A stretch of DNA of 64,000 nucleotides from assembly GCA_001916065.1 (NCBI GenBank), contig MNRS01000019.1, forward strand, positions 42,967-106,966. The letters run 5' to 3'. The notes below the pieces were generated by a model. The model ran no database searches, was not told the DNA's origin, and saw only the letters and a program-made list of their open reading frames with translations. Origin of the DNA: Clostridium sp. 28_17. GTDB lineage: Bacteria > Bacillota > Clostridia > TANB77 > CAG-508. The position numbers and the translations under genes are program-made. Shown here one piece after another: positions 17,473 through 24,912 of this stretch (its first letter is position 1; every line of letters starts with the position of its first letter).

Positions 17473-18654
17473 ATGCTAGAAATAATTATTAACAAAAGTA
17501 AAGAACAAAAAGAAATAGCCCTAGTTGAAAATGGAAAATTAGTAGAATACTACTTAGATGAAGAAAGTATTAGAAAAGAAGGAAATATATATATAGGGAT
17601 TGTAAAAGACATTGTTAAAGGAATGCAATCAGCATTTGTAAACATTGGAACAGAAAAAAACAGTTTTATACATCTAAAAGACATATTAGACAAAGTTGAC
17701 GAAAGCAAAGAACATAAAGAAATAAAAACAGACATAAGCACAGTTATAAAAAAAGGACAAAAAATCCTTGTACAGGTAAAAAAAGATAGTAATCAATTAA
17801 AAGGAGCAAGAATTTCCACACATATTAATTTACCAGGTAAATACATTGCTATAATGCCAAATACAGATATAATAACAGTATCACAAAAAATAGAAGATAA
17901 AAAAGAGCAACAAAGACTAAAAAAATTAGTTAAAGAAAATTTAAGTACAGGCAATGGAGCAGTAATAAGAACATCCGCAGCAGGAAAAGAAAGCGAAATA
18001 ATAGAAGAAATAAAAAGTATTGAAAAAAAATGGAATGATATAAAAAACAAATTTGACAATTACAAATCAAATAAACCATGCATATTATTAAAAGCAAATA
18101 ATATAGTACAAAAAATGATAATAGATTTACCAGAGGATTCAATAAAAAAAATAACAGTAAATGACAAAAAAGAATATGAAAAAATAGTAGAAATAAAAAA
18201 CGACAATAACTATTTAAAAAATATGGTTGTAGAACTAAAAGAAAATGAGGATGTTTTAGATAAATACGACTTAAAAAAAGAAATAGCAAAACTAGAAAAT
18301 AGAAAAATTTGGCTAAAATGCGGAGGATTTATCACTATAGATAAAACAGAAGCACTAACAGCAATTGACATAAACACAGGAAAATATACAGGAACAAAAA
18401 ATGTAGAACAAACAATTTACAAAGTTAATGAAGAAGCAACAATAGAAATAGCAAGGCAACTACGACTTCATGACATTGGTGGTATTATAATAATAGATTA
18501 CATTGACATGAAAAGTGAAAATAATAAAGAAAAAATAGAAAATTTATTAAAAGAATGCCTAAAAAAAGACAGAACAAAAACGCAAGTAGAAGGTTTTACA
18601 AAACTAGATTTAATGGAATTAACAAGAAAACATATATGTAGTCATAAAGAATAA
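17473..18654 (+). CDS. Ribonuclease E/G family protein (short form)
   Basis: A 393-residue endoribonuclease of the RNase E/G family, acting in rRNA processing and mRNA decay. An S1-like RNA-binding region is at GNIYIGIVKDIVKGMQSAFV ... NSFIHLKD. The DNase I-like catalytic part follows with TAIDINTGKYTG and IIIIDYIDMK, which carry the two metal-binding aspartates. The protein ends at MELTRKHICSHKE and so lacks the CPxC zinc link and the small C-terminal domain that tetramerise E. coli RNase E. A GGGA ribosome binding site precedes the ATG. Confidence 0.85.
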   Translation: MLEIIINKSKEQKEIALVENGKLVEYYLDEESIRKEGNIYIGIVKDIVKGMQSAFVNIGTEKNSFIHLKDILDKVDESKEHKEIKTDISTVIKKGQKILVQVKKDSNQLKGARISTHINLPGKYIAIMPNTDIITVSQKIEDKKEQQRLKKLVKENLSTGNGAVIRTSAAGKESEIIEEIKSIEKKWNDIKNKFDNYKSNKPCILLKANNIVQKMIIDLPEDSIKKITVNDKKEYEKIVEIKNDNNYLKNMVVELKENEDVLDKYDLKKEIAKLENRKIWLKCGGFITIDKTEALTAIDINTGKYTGTKNVEQTIYKVNEEATIEIARQLRLHDIGGIIIIDYIDMKSENNKEKIENLLKECLKKDRTKTQVEGFTKLDLMELTRKHICSHKE

Positions 18655-18697
18655 TATAAAGATTGACAAATATTAAGAATATGAAAATAGTAATATT

Positions 18698-18762
18698 AGG
18701 GACTTTAAGGAGTGTCCCTTAATCCCGTTATAAAGGGATTTTAAGGAACGTCCCTAAATCCC
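18698..18762. repeat. REP-like tandem palindromic repeat
   Basis: Two near-identical 29-base units, 18698-18726 and 18734-18762, differ at only a few positions. Each starts AGGGA, continues TTTAAGGA and ends TCCCT plus AATCCC. Each can fold by itself (AGGGAC / GTCCCT) or with the other (AATCCC / GGGATT). They lie between the RNase E/G gene and rimO, and the second one runs into the rimO ribosome binding site. Confidence 0.6.
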
Positions 18763-18777
18763 TTCCGGGAGGAAAAA

Positions 18778-20148
18778 ATGAAGGTAGGATTTATATCACT
18801 AGGATGTAGCAAAAATTTAATAGATACAGAAGTAGCAATTGGACTATTTAAAGACAACCATTATGAAATAGTAAACAATCCAAATGATGCAGAAATATTA
18901 GTAGTAAACACATGTGGATTTATAGAATCTGCAAAAGAAGAAGCAATAAACACAATTTTAGAAATGGCAGAATATAAAAAGAAAAAGTGTAAGTATCTAA
19001 TAGCAATGGGATGCTTGGTACAAAGATATTATGATGACTTAGTAAAACTATTACCAGAAGTAGATTTGTTTATAAAAATAGATGAATATAACAAACTATG
19101 GGACAAAATAGAAGACTTAATAAAAAGAGACATAGTTGAAAAATCAACAACAAAAACTAGTAAGAAAATATCAGAAATTAAACCACTTCCAATGCCAACA
19201 TATAATGAATTTATGGAAAGAGTTGTTACAACAGGAAAAAACTATGCATATTTAAAAATAGGAGAAGGATGTAGCAACAAATGCACATATTGTGCAATTC
19301 CATACATAAGAGGACCATTTGTTAGTAGAAAAATGGAAGACATTTTAGACGAAGCGGAAATGCTTGCAAAAAAAGGAATAAAAGAATTAATTGTAATTGC
19401 ACAAGACACAACAAAATATGGTGTTGACATATATGGAGAAAGCAAACTTGCAGAATTATTAGAAAAAATAAGTAAGGTCAAAGGAATAGAATGGATTAGA
19501 TTCTTATATTCATATCCAGAAGGAATTACAGACAAATTAATAAATGTTGTAGCAACTAATGGCAAAATTGCAAAATATTTTGATATTCCAATTCAACATA
19601 TATCAAATCCAATATTGAAAAAAATGAATAGAAGAACAAGCAAAGAAGACGTCACAAAAATAATAGAAAAAATAAGAAAAGAAGTACCAGACGTAACATT
19701 AAGAACAAGTTTAATTGTTGGTTTCCCAGGTGAAACAAAAGAGAATTTTGAAGAACTTTTAGAATTTGTAAAAAACACAAAATTCGATAAGTTAGGAACC
19801 TTTATGTATTCAAAAGAAGAGGGAACACCTGCTGCAAAACTTCCTGACCAAATACATGGCAATACAAAAAAAGCAAGATACAACAAAATTATGGAAGCAC
19901 AACAAGAGATATCAAAAGAAATATTAACAAATAAAATTGGAAAAAATTATAAAGTTTTAGTAGAAGATATGTCTTTTGATGGAAAATATTTTATAGGCAG
20001 AACTATGCAAGATGTACCTGAAGAAGATGGGCTTGTTTATATCAAAAATAATAAGGATTTAGATGAAAATACAATATTAAACAATTTTGTGAACTGCAAA
20101 ATAATAGAAGTAAGCAATTATGATTTAATTGGAGAAATACAAAAATAA
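18778..20148 (+). CDS. rimO: Ribosomal protein S12 methylthiotransferase RimO
   Basis: A 456-residue radical-SAM enzyme that methylthiolates Asp88 of ribosomal protein S12. The N-terminal UPF0004 domain has its three cysteines (SLGCSKN, VNTCGF, MGCLVQRY). The radical-SAM cluster motif is GEGCSNKCTYCAIPYIRGPF. LRTSLIVGFPGET lies mid-domain, and the C-terminal about 65 residues form a TRAM domain. The PFVSRKMEDILDEAE region favours RimO over MiaB. GGGAGG before the ATG lies partly in a small TCCC/GGGA hairpin. Confidence 0.92.
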   Translation: MKVGFISLGCSKNLIDTEVAIGLFKDNHYEIVNNPNDAEILVVNTCGFIESAKEEAINTILEMAEYKKKKCKYLIAMGCLVQRYYDDLVKLLPEVDLFIKIDEYNKLWDKIEDLIKRDIVEKSTTKTSKKISEIKPLPMPTYNEFMERVVTTGKNYAYLKIGEGCSNKCTYCAIPYIRGPFVSRKMEDILDEAEMLAKKGIKELIVIAQDTTKYGVDIYGESKLAELLEKISKVKGIEWIRFLYSYPEGITDKLINVVATNGKIAKYFDIPIQHISNPILKKMNRRTSKEDVTKIIEKIRKEVPDVTLRTSLIVGFPGETKENFEELLEFVKNTKFDKLGTFMYSKEEGTPAAKLPDQIHGNTKKARYNKIMEAQQEISKEILTNKIGKNYKVLVEDMSFDGKYFIGRTMQDVPEEDGLVYIKNNKDLDENTILNNFVNCKIIEVSNYDLIGEIQK

Positions 20149-20165
20149 AATTCTAATACAAAAAT

Positions 20166-20210
20166 AAAAGAGCCAGTAAATAAATTTATTATTTGCTTAT
20201 AGGCTCTTTT
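20166..20210. terminator. Bidirectional terminator between rimO and smpB
   Basis: AAAAGAGCC / GGCTCTTTT, 9 bp perfect, with an AT-rich inner pairing. T-runs occur on both strands, fitting the convergent genes. Confidence 0.85.
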
Positions 20211-20221
20211 AAATATTAAAT

Positions 20222-20674
20222 TTATTGATTTTTCATATGTTGTAACATTCTTCTTTCAGCATCCTTTTTAGCGATATCTTCACGTTTATCATAAAGCTTT
20301 TTACCTTTACCAATACCAAGTTCAACCTTAACTAAACTACCTTTAAAATACATATTTAAAGGAACAAGACTGTACCCTTTTTGTTTAGTCATAACAATTA
20401 ATTTATTAATTTCACGTCTATTCAACAACAACTTTCTATCACGTAAAGGATCTTTATTAAAGATATTTCCATGTTCATAAGGACTAATATGTAACCCAAC
20501 AATATAAACTTCATTATTTTTTATAATAGCATAACTATCTTTTAGATTTGCTTTTCCATTTCTTATTGATTTAATTTCTGTACCAGAAAGCACAATACCT
20601 GTTTCCAATTTGTTTTCTATATTGTAATTATGAAATGCAGTAGGATTCTTTGCAATTAATTTATCATTAGACAT
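20222..20674 (-). CDS. smpB: SsrA-binding protein SmpB
   Basis: A 150-residue partner of tmRNA in trans-translation. Motifs: NIENKLETGIVLSGTEIKSI, NEVYIVGLHISPYEHGN, DPLRDRKLLLNRREI and the basic tail (GKKLYDKREDIAKKDAERR) that enters the mRNA channel. The second ATG of an ATGATG pair is chosen because GAGGT lies 7 bases before it. The frame stays open 87 bases further upstream without a ribosome binding site. The tmRNA gene itself was not seen in the window. Confidence 0.95.
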   Translation of the reverse strand: MSNDKLIAKNPTAFHNYNIENKLETGIVLSGTEIKSIRNGKANLKDSYAIIKNNEVYIVGLHISPYEHGNIFNKDPLRDRKLLLNRREINKLIVMTKQKGYSLVPLNMYFKGSLVKVELGIGKGKKLYDKREDIAKKDAERRMLQHMKNQ

Positions 20675-20797
20675 CATGTATACCTCAATTCTATATAATA
20701 ATTTAAAATCAAATCCAGCAACACAAAGGTGTGCTTGATTTATATAATAAGAGTATAACACGAATAAATAAAAACTGCAAATAAATCCTACTAAATA

Positions 20798-21220
20798 TTA
20801 TTCATCATCATCATTATTGTTATTACCTTTACGTCCAGTATTAGTAAACTGCATAGAATAATACCAAACAACTGCAATAATAGCAATAGCAGCAACACCT
20901 AATATAAGCCAAGTCCAAGCAGTTTGAGACATTCCTGCAACAGTGGTAGTATCTGTACTTGTTCGTGCAGCATTATATCCAGTACCCATAGTAGAATCAG
21001 TACGGACAGCATCCATTTTATTTTCTGCTCCACTTGTAATATTTTTTGATACATTTGAAGCACCAAGTGCAGCATTTTCTACAGTATTTTCAACACCACC
21101 AACAAAATTACGTATATTATTTGTGGCACTTTTCATTACATCATCTGTTGCTTGACAGATTGTGAATGAAAATATGGTGAATAATATAATTGATAAAGAT
21201 ACTAAAATTCTTTTGTTCAT
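20798..21220 (-). CDS. Small secreted protein with C-terminal membrane anchor
   Basis: A 140-residue protein. Residues 1-24 form a signal peptide (KRILVSLSIILFTIFSFTI), followed by a Ser/Thr/Asn-rich region with repeated AxN patterns, then a hydrophobic span (WTWLILGVAAIAIIAVVWYY) and an acidic Asn/Asp tail. GGAGGAAC supports the start. Function unknown; I recognise only the general architecture. It faces away from the pilin-like genes across a 405-base gap, and a second protein of the same plan lies on the other side of that locus. Confidence 0.6.
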   Translation of the reverse strand: MNKRILVSLSIILFTIFSFTICQATDDVMKSATNNIRNFVGGVENTVENAALGASNVSKNITSGAENKMDAVRTDSTMGTGYNAARTSTDTTTVAGMSQTAWTWLILGVAAIAIIAVVWYYSMQFTNTGRKGNNNNDDDE

Positions 21221-21625
21221 TGTAGTTCCTCCTTTTATTTTTTAATGTAAAATTGATTTTAAAAATCTATTAATATTATTTTAAAAATTAGACAAAATAT
21301 ACTTACAAAAAATAGCAAAATTTTAATTAAAATCTTAAATATTACAAAAATATTACAGTAATATGACATTTTTGTTAAAAAATTGATATCATATCTAAAA
21401 GTGTTGAACTACAGTTTTGGTTATGGTAAAATGAAAATATAATACGACAAAATTCGCATTTAATGTTGTATAGACTAAATGCATATTTAGAAAAAATACA
21501 AATGAAAAAATATTTTAAATAACAGTGTTTTAATTTAAAATATTAGAGAGGAGGAAATTATAAGGATTAAAAAATTTTTAAATAGAAACAATTAGAAAAA
21601 TTAAAAGTAGGAGGATTGTATAATA
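21221..21625. other. 405-base intergenic region between divergent genes
   Basis: It holds the ribosome binding site of the leftward gene, a consensus promoter (21404-21432), a hairpin GCATTTA / TAAATGC near 21455-21481, and a strong GAGGAGG at about 21546-21553 that is followed by no ATG, GTG or TTG. No coding sequence of note is seen. Confidence 0.5.
21404..21432 (+). promoter_or_regulatory. Promoter of the pilin-like operon
   Basis: TTGAAC at 21404-21409 and TAAAAT at 21427-21432, spacer 17. It leaves a 5' leader of about 190 bases before the first gene. Confidence 0.55.
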
Positions 21626-23257
21626 ATGTTAAGGAAAAAGAATAAAGGAATAACACTTGTTGCATTAGTAGTGACTATAGTAGTTTTGCTTATTTTGGCA
21701 GGGATTTCAATTGCCGCATTAACAAATACTGGAATATTTCAAAAAGCAAAAGATGCGAAACAAAAAAGTGAAGAAGCAACTCAAAATGAAGAAAGTCTTT
21801 TGGCCGAATATGAGGTAGAAATTGATAAATATACATCTAATGATAGATGGGACGGAAAAGTAAATAAACCGGAATTAATGACAGGGATGATGGCAATAAA
21901 ATTTACAGAACCAACAGGAAATACAGAAGACACAAAAGGAAAAGAAGAAAAAGTAAGTGATAGCAGTAAAAATGATTGGTATAATTATAGTGAAAAGAAA
22001 TGGGCAAATGCAAAAACAAATGATGGAAGTATGTGGGTATGGATACCAAGATATGCATACAAAATAAATAAAAGTAATCAAACTTTTGATGTGGTATTTT
22101 TAGTAGGAACAACAGATAGTTACTATGATAAAGATGGAAAATTGCAAACAGCAAAAAGACAAACATCAGAAACAGATATCCCAGATGCAACAAAAGAATA
22201 TGTAGTACATCCAGCTTTTACAAATGAAAGTAACATTGGCTATGTCAATGGAGGATGGAAAAAAGAATTAACAGGTATTTGGGTTTCAAAATTTGAAGCA
22301 GGATTTGTTGATAAAGATACATTTAATGCAAATAAAGATATATATAATAGTTCAGTAAATTATACACAAGTTACCGGATATACACCGGCAAATAAAGATG
22401 AAGATGCAAGAAATTATTTAAATGGAATATATGGTTCTAATGCAACAAAAATAACATATCCAACATTTCAAGGTGGAAAATATTCAATGAATTATATAAA
22501 TCATAGTGACGCATTCAGTATATCAAGAGCATTAACAGATAGTAATAATATATATAAATTAAGTAATAAAGAAACAGATAGCCATTTAATAAAAAACAGT
22601 GAATGGGGGGCAGTAGTATATTTAGGACAAAGTCAATATGGATTAAATGGAACAAATATATGTATAAATAATTTAAATACAAATAATAGTGAAGAGTACG
22701 TATATGCAAAAACAGGATATGCGTCAAAAAATGGTAATGATTCTGAAGCGACGAATTCAACCAATGGTGTATGGAAATGGAATGAAAAAGGTGGAACGGC
22801 GGCAAGTTGCACAGGAACAATATATGGCATTTATGACATGTCAGGAGGAACATGGGAAAGATCAGCGGCAATTGTTAATAATGGTAATGATAGTGGAAAT
22901 CTTAATACTTATGGAAAAGCAATAATGAATGCCTTAAATAATGGAAAAAGCTCTGAATATGTAACCGTATATCCAACTGGTGAATCCAAAGGACAATCTT
23001 TAGATGATGCAAGTAAATCTAATTATGCAGCAAATACAAAAATATATGGAGATGCAATACGCGAAACTTCAACAGCTGGCTTGGGTCAAACATCATGGCA
23101 TGATGACTACTCTTCCTTCGTTGGAGCTCACGGTCCGTTTTTCGTACGCAGTGGCTTTTGTTGGTATACCAGCGGTGTCGGTTTGTTCTGTTTCGATCGT
23201 TATGTTGGTGATAGCAGTTACTATTATGGGTTCCGCTCAGTGCTGGTCGCTCAGTAA
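21626..23257 (+). CDS. Pilin-like protein with FGE/C-type-lectin domain; DGR target-like
   Basis: A 543-residue exported protein. Residues 6-30 resemble a type IV prepilin leader: KNKG, then ITLVALVVTIVVLLILAGIS, lacking Glu at +5. A helical spine follows (FQKAKDAKQKSEEATQNEES). From about residue 135 the protein shows formylglycine-generating-enzyme/C-type-lectin features: TGIWVSKFEAGF, NSEWGAVVYL, IYDMSGGTWERS, closing YGFRSVLVAQ. The last 52 codons are GC-rich, adenine-poor and mainly NNC/NNT, as in a DGR variable repeat. AGGAGG lies 11 bases before the ATG. Inferred role: surface-displayed, hypervariable binding protein. Confidence 0.75.
   Translation: MLRKKNKGITLVALVVTIVVLLILAGISIAALTNTGIFQKAKDAKQKSEEATQNEESLLAEYEVEIDKYTSNDRWDGKVNKPELMTGMMAIKFTEPTGNTEDTKGKEEKVSDSSKNDWYNYSEKKWANAKTNDGSMWVWIPRYAYKINKSNQTFDVVFLVGTTDSYYDKDGKLQTAKRQTSETDIPDATKEYVVHPAFTNESNIGYVNGGWKKELTGIWVSKFEAGFVDKDTFNANKDIYNSSVNYTQVTGYTPANKDEDARNYLNGIYGSNATKITYPTFQGGKYSMNYINHSDAFSISRALTDSNNIYKLSNKETDSHLIKNSEWGAVVYLGQSQYGLNGTNICINNLNTNNSEEYVYAKTGYASKNGNDSEATNSTNGVWKWNEKGGTAASCTGTIYGIYDMSGGTWERSAAIVNNGNDSGNLNTYGKAIMNALNNGKSSEYVTVYPTGESKGQSLDDASKSNYAANTKIYGDAIRETSTAGLGQTSWHDDYSSFVGAHGPFFVRSGFCWYTSGVGLFCFDRYVGDSSYYYGFRSVLVAQ
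23101..23254 (+). other. Putative DGR variable repeat (VR1)
   Basis: By hand count this 154-base stretch has 75 G+C (49%) and only 20 A (13%), in a genome that is about 30% G+C and A-rich. Of the 36 codons in 23120-23227, 31 end in C or T. Random change of A in AAC/AAT template codons gives exactly this NNY pattern. It lies at the 3' end of a C-type-lectin-like gene and ends in the conserved GFR block. Exact borders need the template repeat, which is not in the window. Confidence 0.65.
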
Positions 23258-23267
23258 TATTTTTTAT

Positions 23268-23300
23268 ACTCTACAAATACTTCGAGTATTTAAATAGAGT
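23268..23300 (+). other. Hairpin just 3' of VR1
   Basis: Two-part stem: ACTCTA / TAGAGT outside and AAATACT / AGTATTT inside around a TCG loop, 10 bases after the stop. No clear T-run follows. DGR targets often need a stem-loop just downstream of the variable repeat, so this may be a homing signal instead of a terminator. Confidence 0.45.
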
Positions 23301-23353
23301 GTTAAAAATATAACTAATTAGAATAAAAGTATATAGGAAGATTGTATATAATA

Positions 23354-24486
23354 ATGAAAAAGAAAAGTAAGGGTATAACACTTGTAGCACTGGTAATTAC
23401 AATAATTTTGCTTTTAATTCTTTCAGGAATTTCAATTTCCGCATTAACAAATACTGGAATATTTCAAAAAGCAAAAGATGCAAAACAAGCAAGCGAAAAT
23501 GCAGAAAAAAACAAGAAGAAACATTAGATAGTTATGAAAAAGAATTAAATAAATATACATCTGACGAATTAACAATAGACAATACAGGAGCAGTATTAAG
23601 TAAAAACAACAACATTGAATTACATGATAAAAATGGAAACAAAGTAGTGGTACCAGCTGGATTTAAAGTGGTTAAAACAGATAATTTAACAGTTGAAAAA
23701 GGAATAGTTGTAGAAGATAAAAAAGGTAACCAATATGTTTGGATACCATGTACTACAGAGGATTCTAAATCACAATTGCAATTTAAAAGAAAAGAATGGG
23801 ATGTTGAAGTAGATGGTACTGATAATAGTAGAGCGTCAAAAGATGAATTGACATTAACATGTGAAGAAAATTATAGCGAAAATGGATTAACTTATGCAGT
23901 CGTCAATGAGATAGTTGCACAAGTAAAAGCAGAAAAAGAAAGTGTACGCAAAAATGGAGGATATTATATAGGAAGATATGAAGTTGGTGGAGCTGTTGGA
24001 GCCGAAGTTATACAAGCAAATCAAACGCCACTAACAGACATTAACTGGAGCACTGCTTATGGAATAGCAACAGGGATTGGCGATGGAGTTGGAGCAACAA
24101 CGCACCTTTGTTCTAGTTACGCTTGGGATACAGCAATTAATTTTATACAAAATAATGGATTTCCAAATTATGCAAAAGTAAAAGAAGATAGTTACAATGA
24201 AAACTGGTATGATAAAAGTGTAAAAGATTTGCTAGGTAATATAATTAAAGTAGCAAATAATGCTACTAGACTTTCAACAGGAGAAACAACTTCAAAATGC
24301 AATATTTATGATATGGGTGGAAATGTTGCAGAATTCACAACAGAAGTAATGCCAAATACTAGTGAACCTGTGGTAGTTCGTGGCGGCCATTATAATACTA
24401 ATGGCTTAGCAGGCCGACGCCTTGATTATAGCACTTCAATTGCTTATGACTATGTTGGATTTCGTGTTACTCTATTTCTAAATTAG
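23354..24486 (+). CDS. Second pilin-like FGE/C-type-lectin protein, requires -1 frameshift
   Basis: Zero frame from ATG 23354 encodes a leader nearly identical to the first protein (KKKSKG, ITLVALVITIILLLILSG, NTGIFQKAKDAKQ) and stops at TAG 23525. The -1 frame from 23512 continues without a break to 24486 (QEETLDSYEKELNKY ...), giving 377 residues in total. The C-terminal part has KKGNQYVWIPC, GGYYIGRYEVGG, IYDMGGNVAEFTTE and VVVRGGHYN ... YVGFRVTLFLN, the FGE/lectin pattern. The shift falls on A-AAA-AAC. Either programmed -1 slippage, a phase-variable A tract, or a mutation joins the frames. Confidence 0.65.
23506..23512 (+). promoter_or_regulatory. A-AAA-AAC slippery heptamer / A7 tract
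   Basis: The zero-frame codons GAA AAA AAC place A AAA AAC in the exact X-XXY-YYZ register of -1 frameshift sites, 12 bases before the zero-frame TAG. A -1 slip enters the frame that encodes the rest of the protein. An eighth A would also restore the frame. Confidence 0.5.
24361..24483 (+). other. Putative DGR variable repeat (VR2)
   Basis: By hand count 24361-24480 has 50 G+C of 120 (42%) and 27 A (22%), unlike the A-rich coding just upstream. Many codons end in C or T, with GGC, CGC and CGT that are rare elsewhere. The frame ends in the lectin-type YVGFR block, as does VR1. Confidence 0.5.
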
Positions 24487-24494
24487 TAGGAATG

Positions 24495-24518
24495 TCGACT
24501 TTTGTCGAAATTTTTTTC
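24495..24518 (+). terminator. Terminator or DGR-type hairpin after VR2
   Basis: TCGAC / GTCGA with a TTTT loop, followed by AATTTTTTTC. It begins 8 bases after the stop codon. The T-run supports termination, and the position also fits a post-VR hairpin. Confidence 0.6.
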
Positions 24519-24548
24519 TTGACAATTAACATAAAATTATGGTAATAT
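24519..24548 (+). promoter_or_regulatory. Strong promoter with no gene directly behind it
   Basis: TTGACA at 24519-24524 and TAATAT at 24543-24548, spacer 18. Transcription would start inside the following hairpin; the next start codon is more than 350 bases away. Confidence 0.55.
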
Positions 24549-24551
24549 ATG

Positions 24552-24581
24552 GTCATGCAATTAATTAGACAATTGCATGAC
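24552..24581 (+). ncRNA. Possible short hairpin RNA
   Basis: Perfect 11-bp stem GTCATGCAATT / AATTGCATGAC with an 8-base loop, placed at the expected start site of the strong promoter and followed by TAATTTTAAAA. It could be the 5' end of a small RNA or a protective leader. The rest of the gap up to 24865 is A-rich and shows no gene or template repeat. Confidence 0.3.
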
Positions 24582-24865
24582 TAATTTTAAAAAAAAGATT
24601 TAATTCAAGCAACTTAGGGTAGACATAGAAACAGTTTAATCAAAATACTAAAATCAAAGGATTCCATAAAAAATCAAAAAAAGTAATAAAAAATAGTAAA
24701 GATTAAAATTCAAAAATAAATCTAAAAATATTCCAATATCATTAAATAAAACAAGAAGTGTTGATAACCCTAATACACTTATATTTGCGTACAAATTTAA
24801 TATATTAATAGTCTAAAATTGTCTCTTTTAATTGTAAATAATATGTTAAATTATACTAAAAAGTA

Positions 24866-24894
24866 TTGCCAAAGTAAAAATAATTTAGTATAAT
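24866..24894 (+). promoter_or_regulatory. Promoter of the Rpn-family gene
   Basis: TTGCCA at 24866-24871 and TATAAT at 24889-24894, spacer 17, followed closely by AAAGGAAG and the ATG. Confidence 0.65.
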
Positions 24895-24912
24895 TAAGAA
24901 AGGAAGAAATAA

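Noticed and set aside
21433..21625. Cyclic-di-GMP or other riboswitch in the pilin-like leader
   Set aside because: No conserved GEMM-type sequence blocks are present; only a simple AT-rich hairpin.
24582..24865. A-rich stretch that might be the DGR template repeat
   Set aside because: It has no match to the conserved 3' end of either variable repeat (the codons for GFRSVL or GFRVTL), so it cannot serve as their template.
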